A DNA stretch of 5,171 bases from Candidatus Methanoplasma sp. (GTDB lineage Archaea > Thermoplasmatota > Thermoplasmata > Methanomassiliicoccales > Methanomethylophilaceae): assembly GCA_031256615.1 (NCBI GenBank), contig JAIRQG010000015.1:1-5171 (forward strand). The letters run 5' to 3'. Under the pieces are notes generated by a model. The model worked only from the letters and a program-made list of their open reading frames with translations, had not been told where the DNA came from and searched no databases. Of this stretch, positions 5,165 through 5,171 are shown one piece after another. Position numbers and translations under genes: made by a program. The first letter of the stretch is position 1; every line of letters starts with the position of its first letter.

Positions 5165-5171
5165 TGTTGTG

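Larger units (their letters stand above)
5115..5168. repeat. Five GTA motifs spaced 10-11 bp across the RHH promoter (putative operator)
   Basis: On the plus strand the units start at 5115 (GTACCACTATA), 5126 (GTATCTCACTA), 5137 (GTATATAATT), 5147 (GTATCACAAAT) and 5158 (GTAATACTGTT), with spacings of 11, 11, 10 and 11 bp. Every GTA in this stretch is in phase. The units share a loose consensus near GTATCWCA. The fourth and fifth also form an inverted repeat (5147-5164). The third contains the TATA box, so a protein bound here would cover the promoter. The units are short and degenerate, so the array is suggestive rather than proven. Confidence 0.45.

Noticed and set aside
1..5171. CRISPR array, insertion sequence, integrase or phage genes
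   Set aside because: No regularly spaced long repeats, terminal inverted repeats, transposase or integrase motifs are visible, and no duplicated tRNA end marks an attachment site.

Overview
The window looks like chromosomal DNA of a methanogen-type archaeon at roughly 50% G+C. I favour a Euryarchaeota/Thermoplasmatota lineage (Methanomassiliicoccales-like), but that placement is a guess from gene content. Archaeal signs are two-gene indolepyruvate:ferredoxin oxidoreductase (iorA-iorB), archaeal-type TATA boxes with purine-rich flanks, GGAGGTGA-type ribosome binding sites, a small ribbon-helix-helix (RHH) gene next to an FtsZ-like gene, and a tRNA gene with an encoded CCA end.

Layout. At 28-699 (+) is a small alpha/beta hydrolase. 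It converges, with a 10-bp gap, on a NimA-like FMN split-barrel protein (710-1195, -). Just upstream of that protein and on the same strand is tRNA-Leu(UAG) (1222-1307, -). The 122-bp gap 1308-1429 holds back-to-back promoters: a TATA-like box for the tRNA and a TATA box for the ior operon. iorA (1430-3241) and iorB (3238-3825) overlap by 4 bp and end at a G/C hairpin with a T-run at about 3850-3870. In the opposite direction, the RHH gene (4706-5068, -) is followed after 111 bp by a truncated FtsZ/tubulin-family GTPase gene (3869-4594, -), whose stop codon lies in the T-run of the ior terminator. The last 103 bp hold the RHH promoter and a set of GTA motifs spaced by one helical turn.

Function. 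IorA and IorB form the ThDP/[4Fe-4S] enzyme that interconverts aryl pyruvates and aryl-acetyl-CoA using ferredoxin. The RHH-GTPase pair recalls the haloarchaeal cdrS-ftsZ2 cell-division operon, in which an RHH protein is co-encoded with a tubulin homologue. Here, however, the GTPase keeps its nucleotide-binding loops but lacks the T7 catalytic loop and the whole C-terminal domain. The RHH protein seems to carry a second, degenerate RHH-like unit, and its promoter is overlaid by phased repeats. This cassette (3869-5171) is the most interesting part of the window. Its role (regulator of division, or a segregation-like device) is inference.
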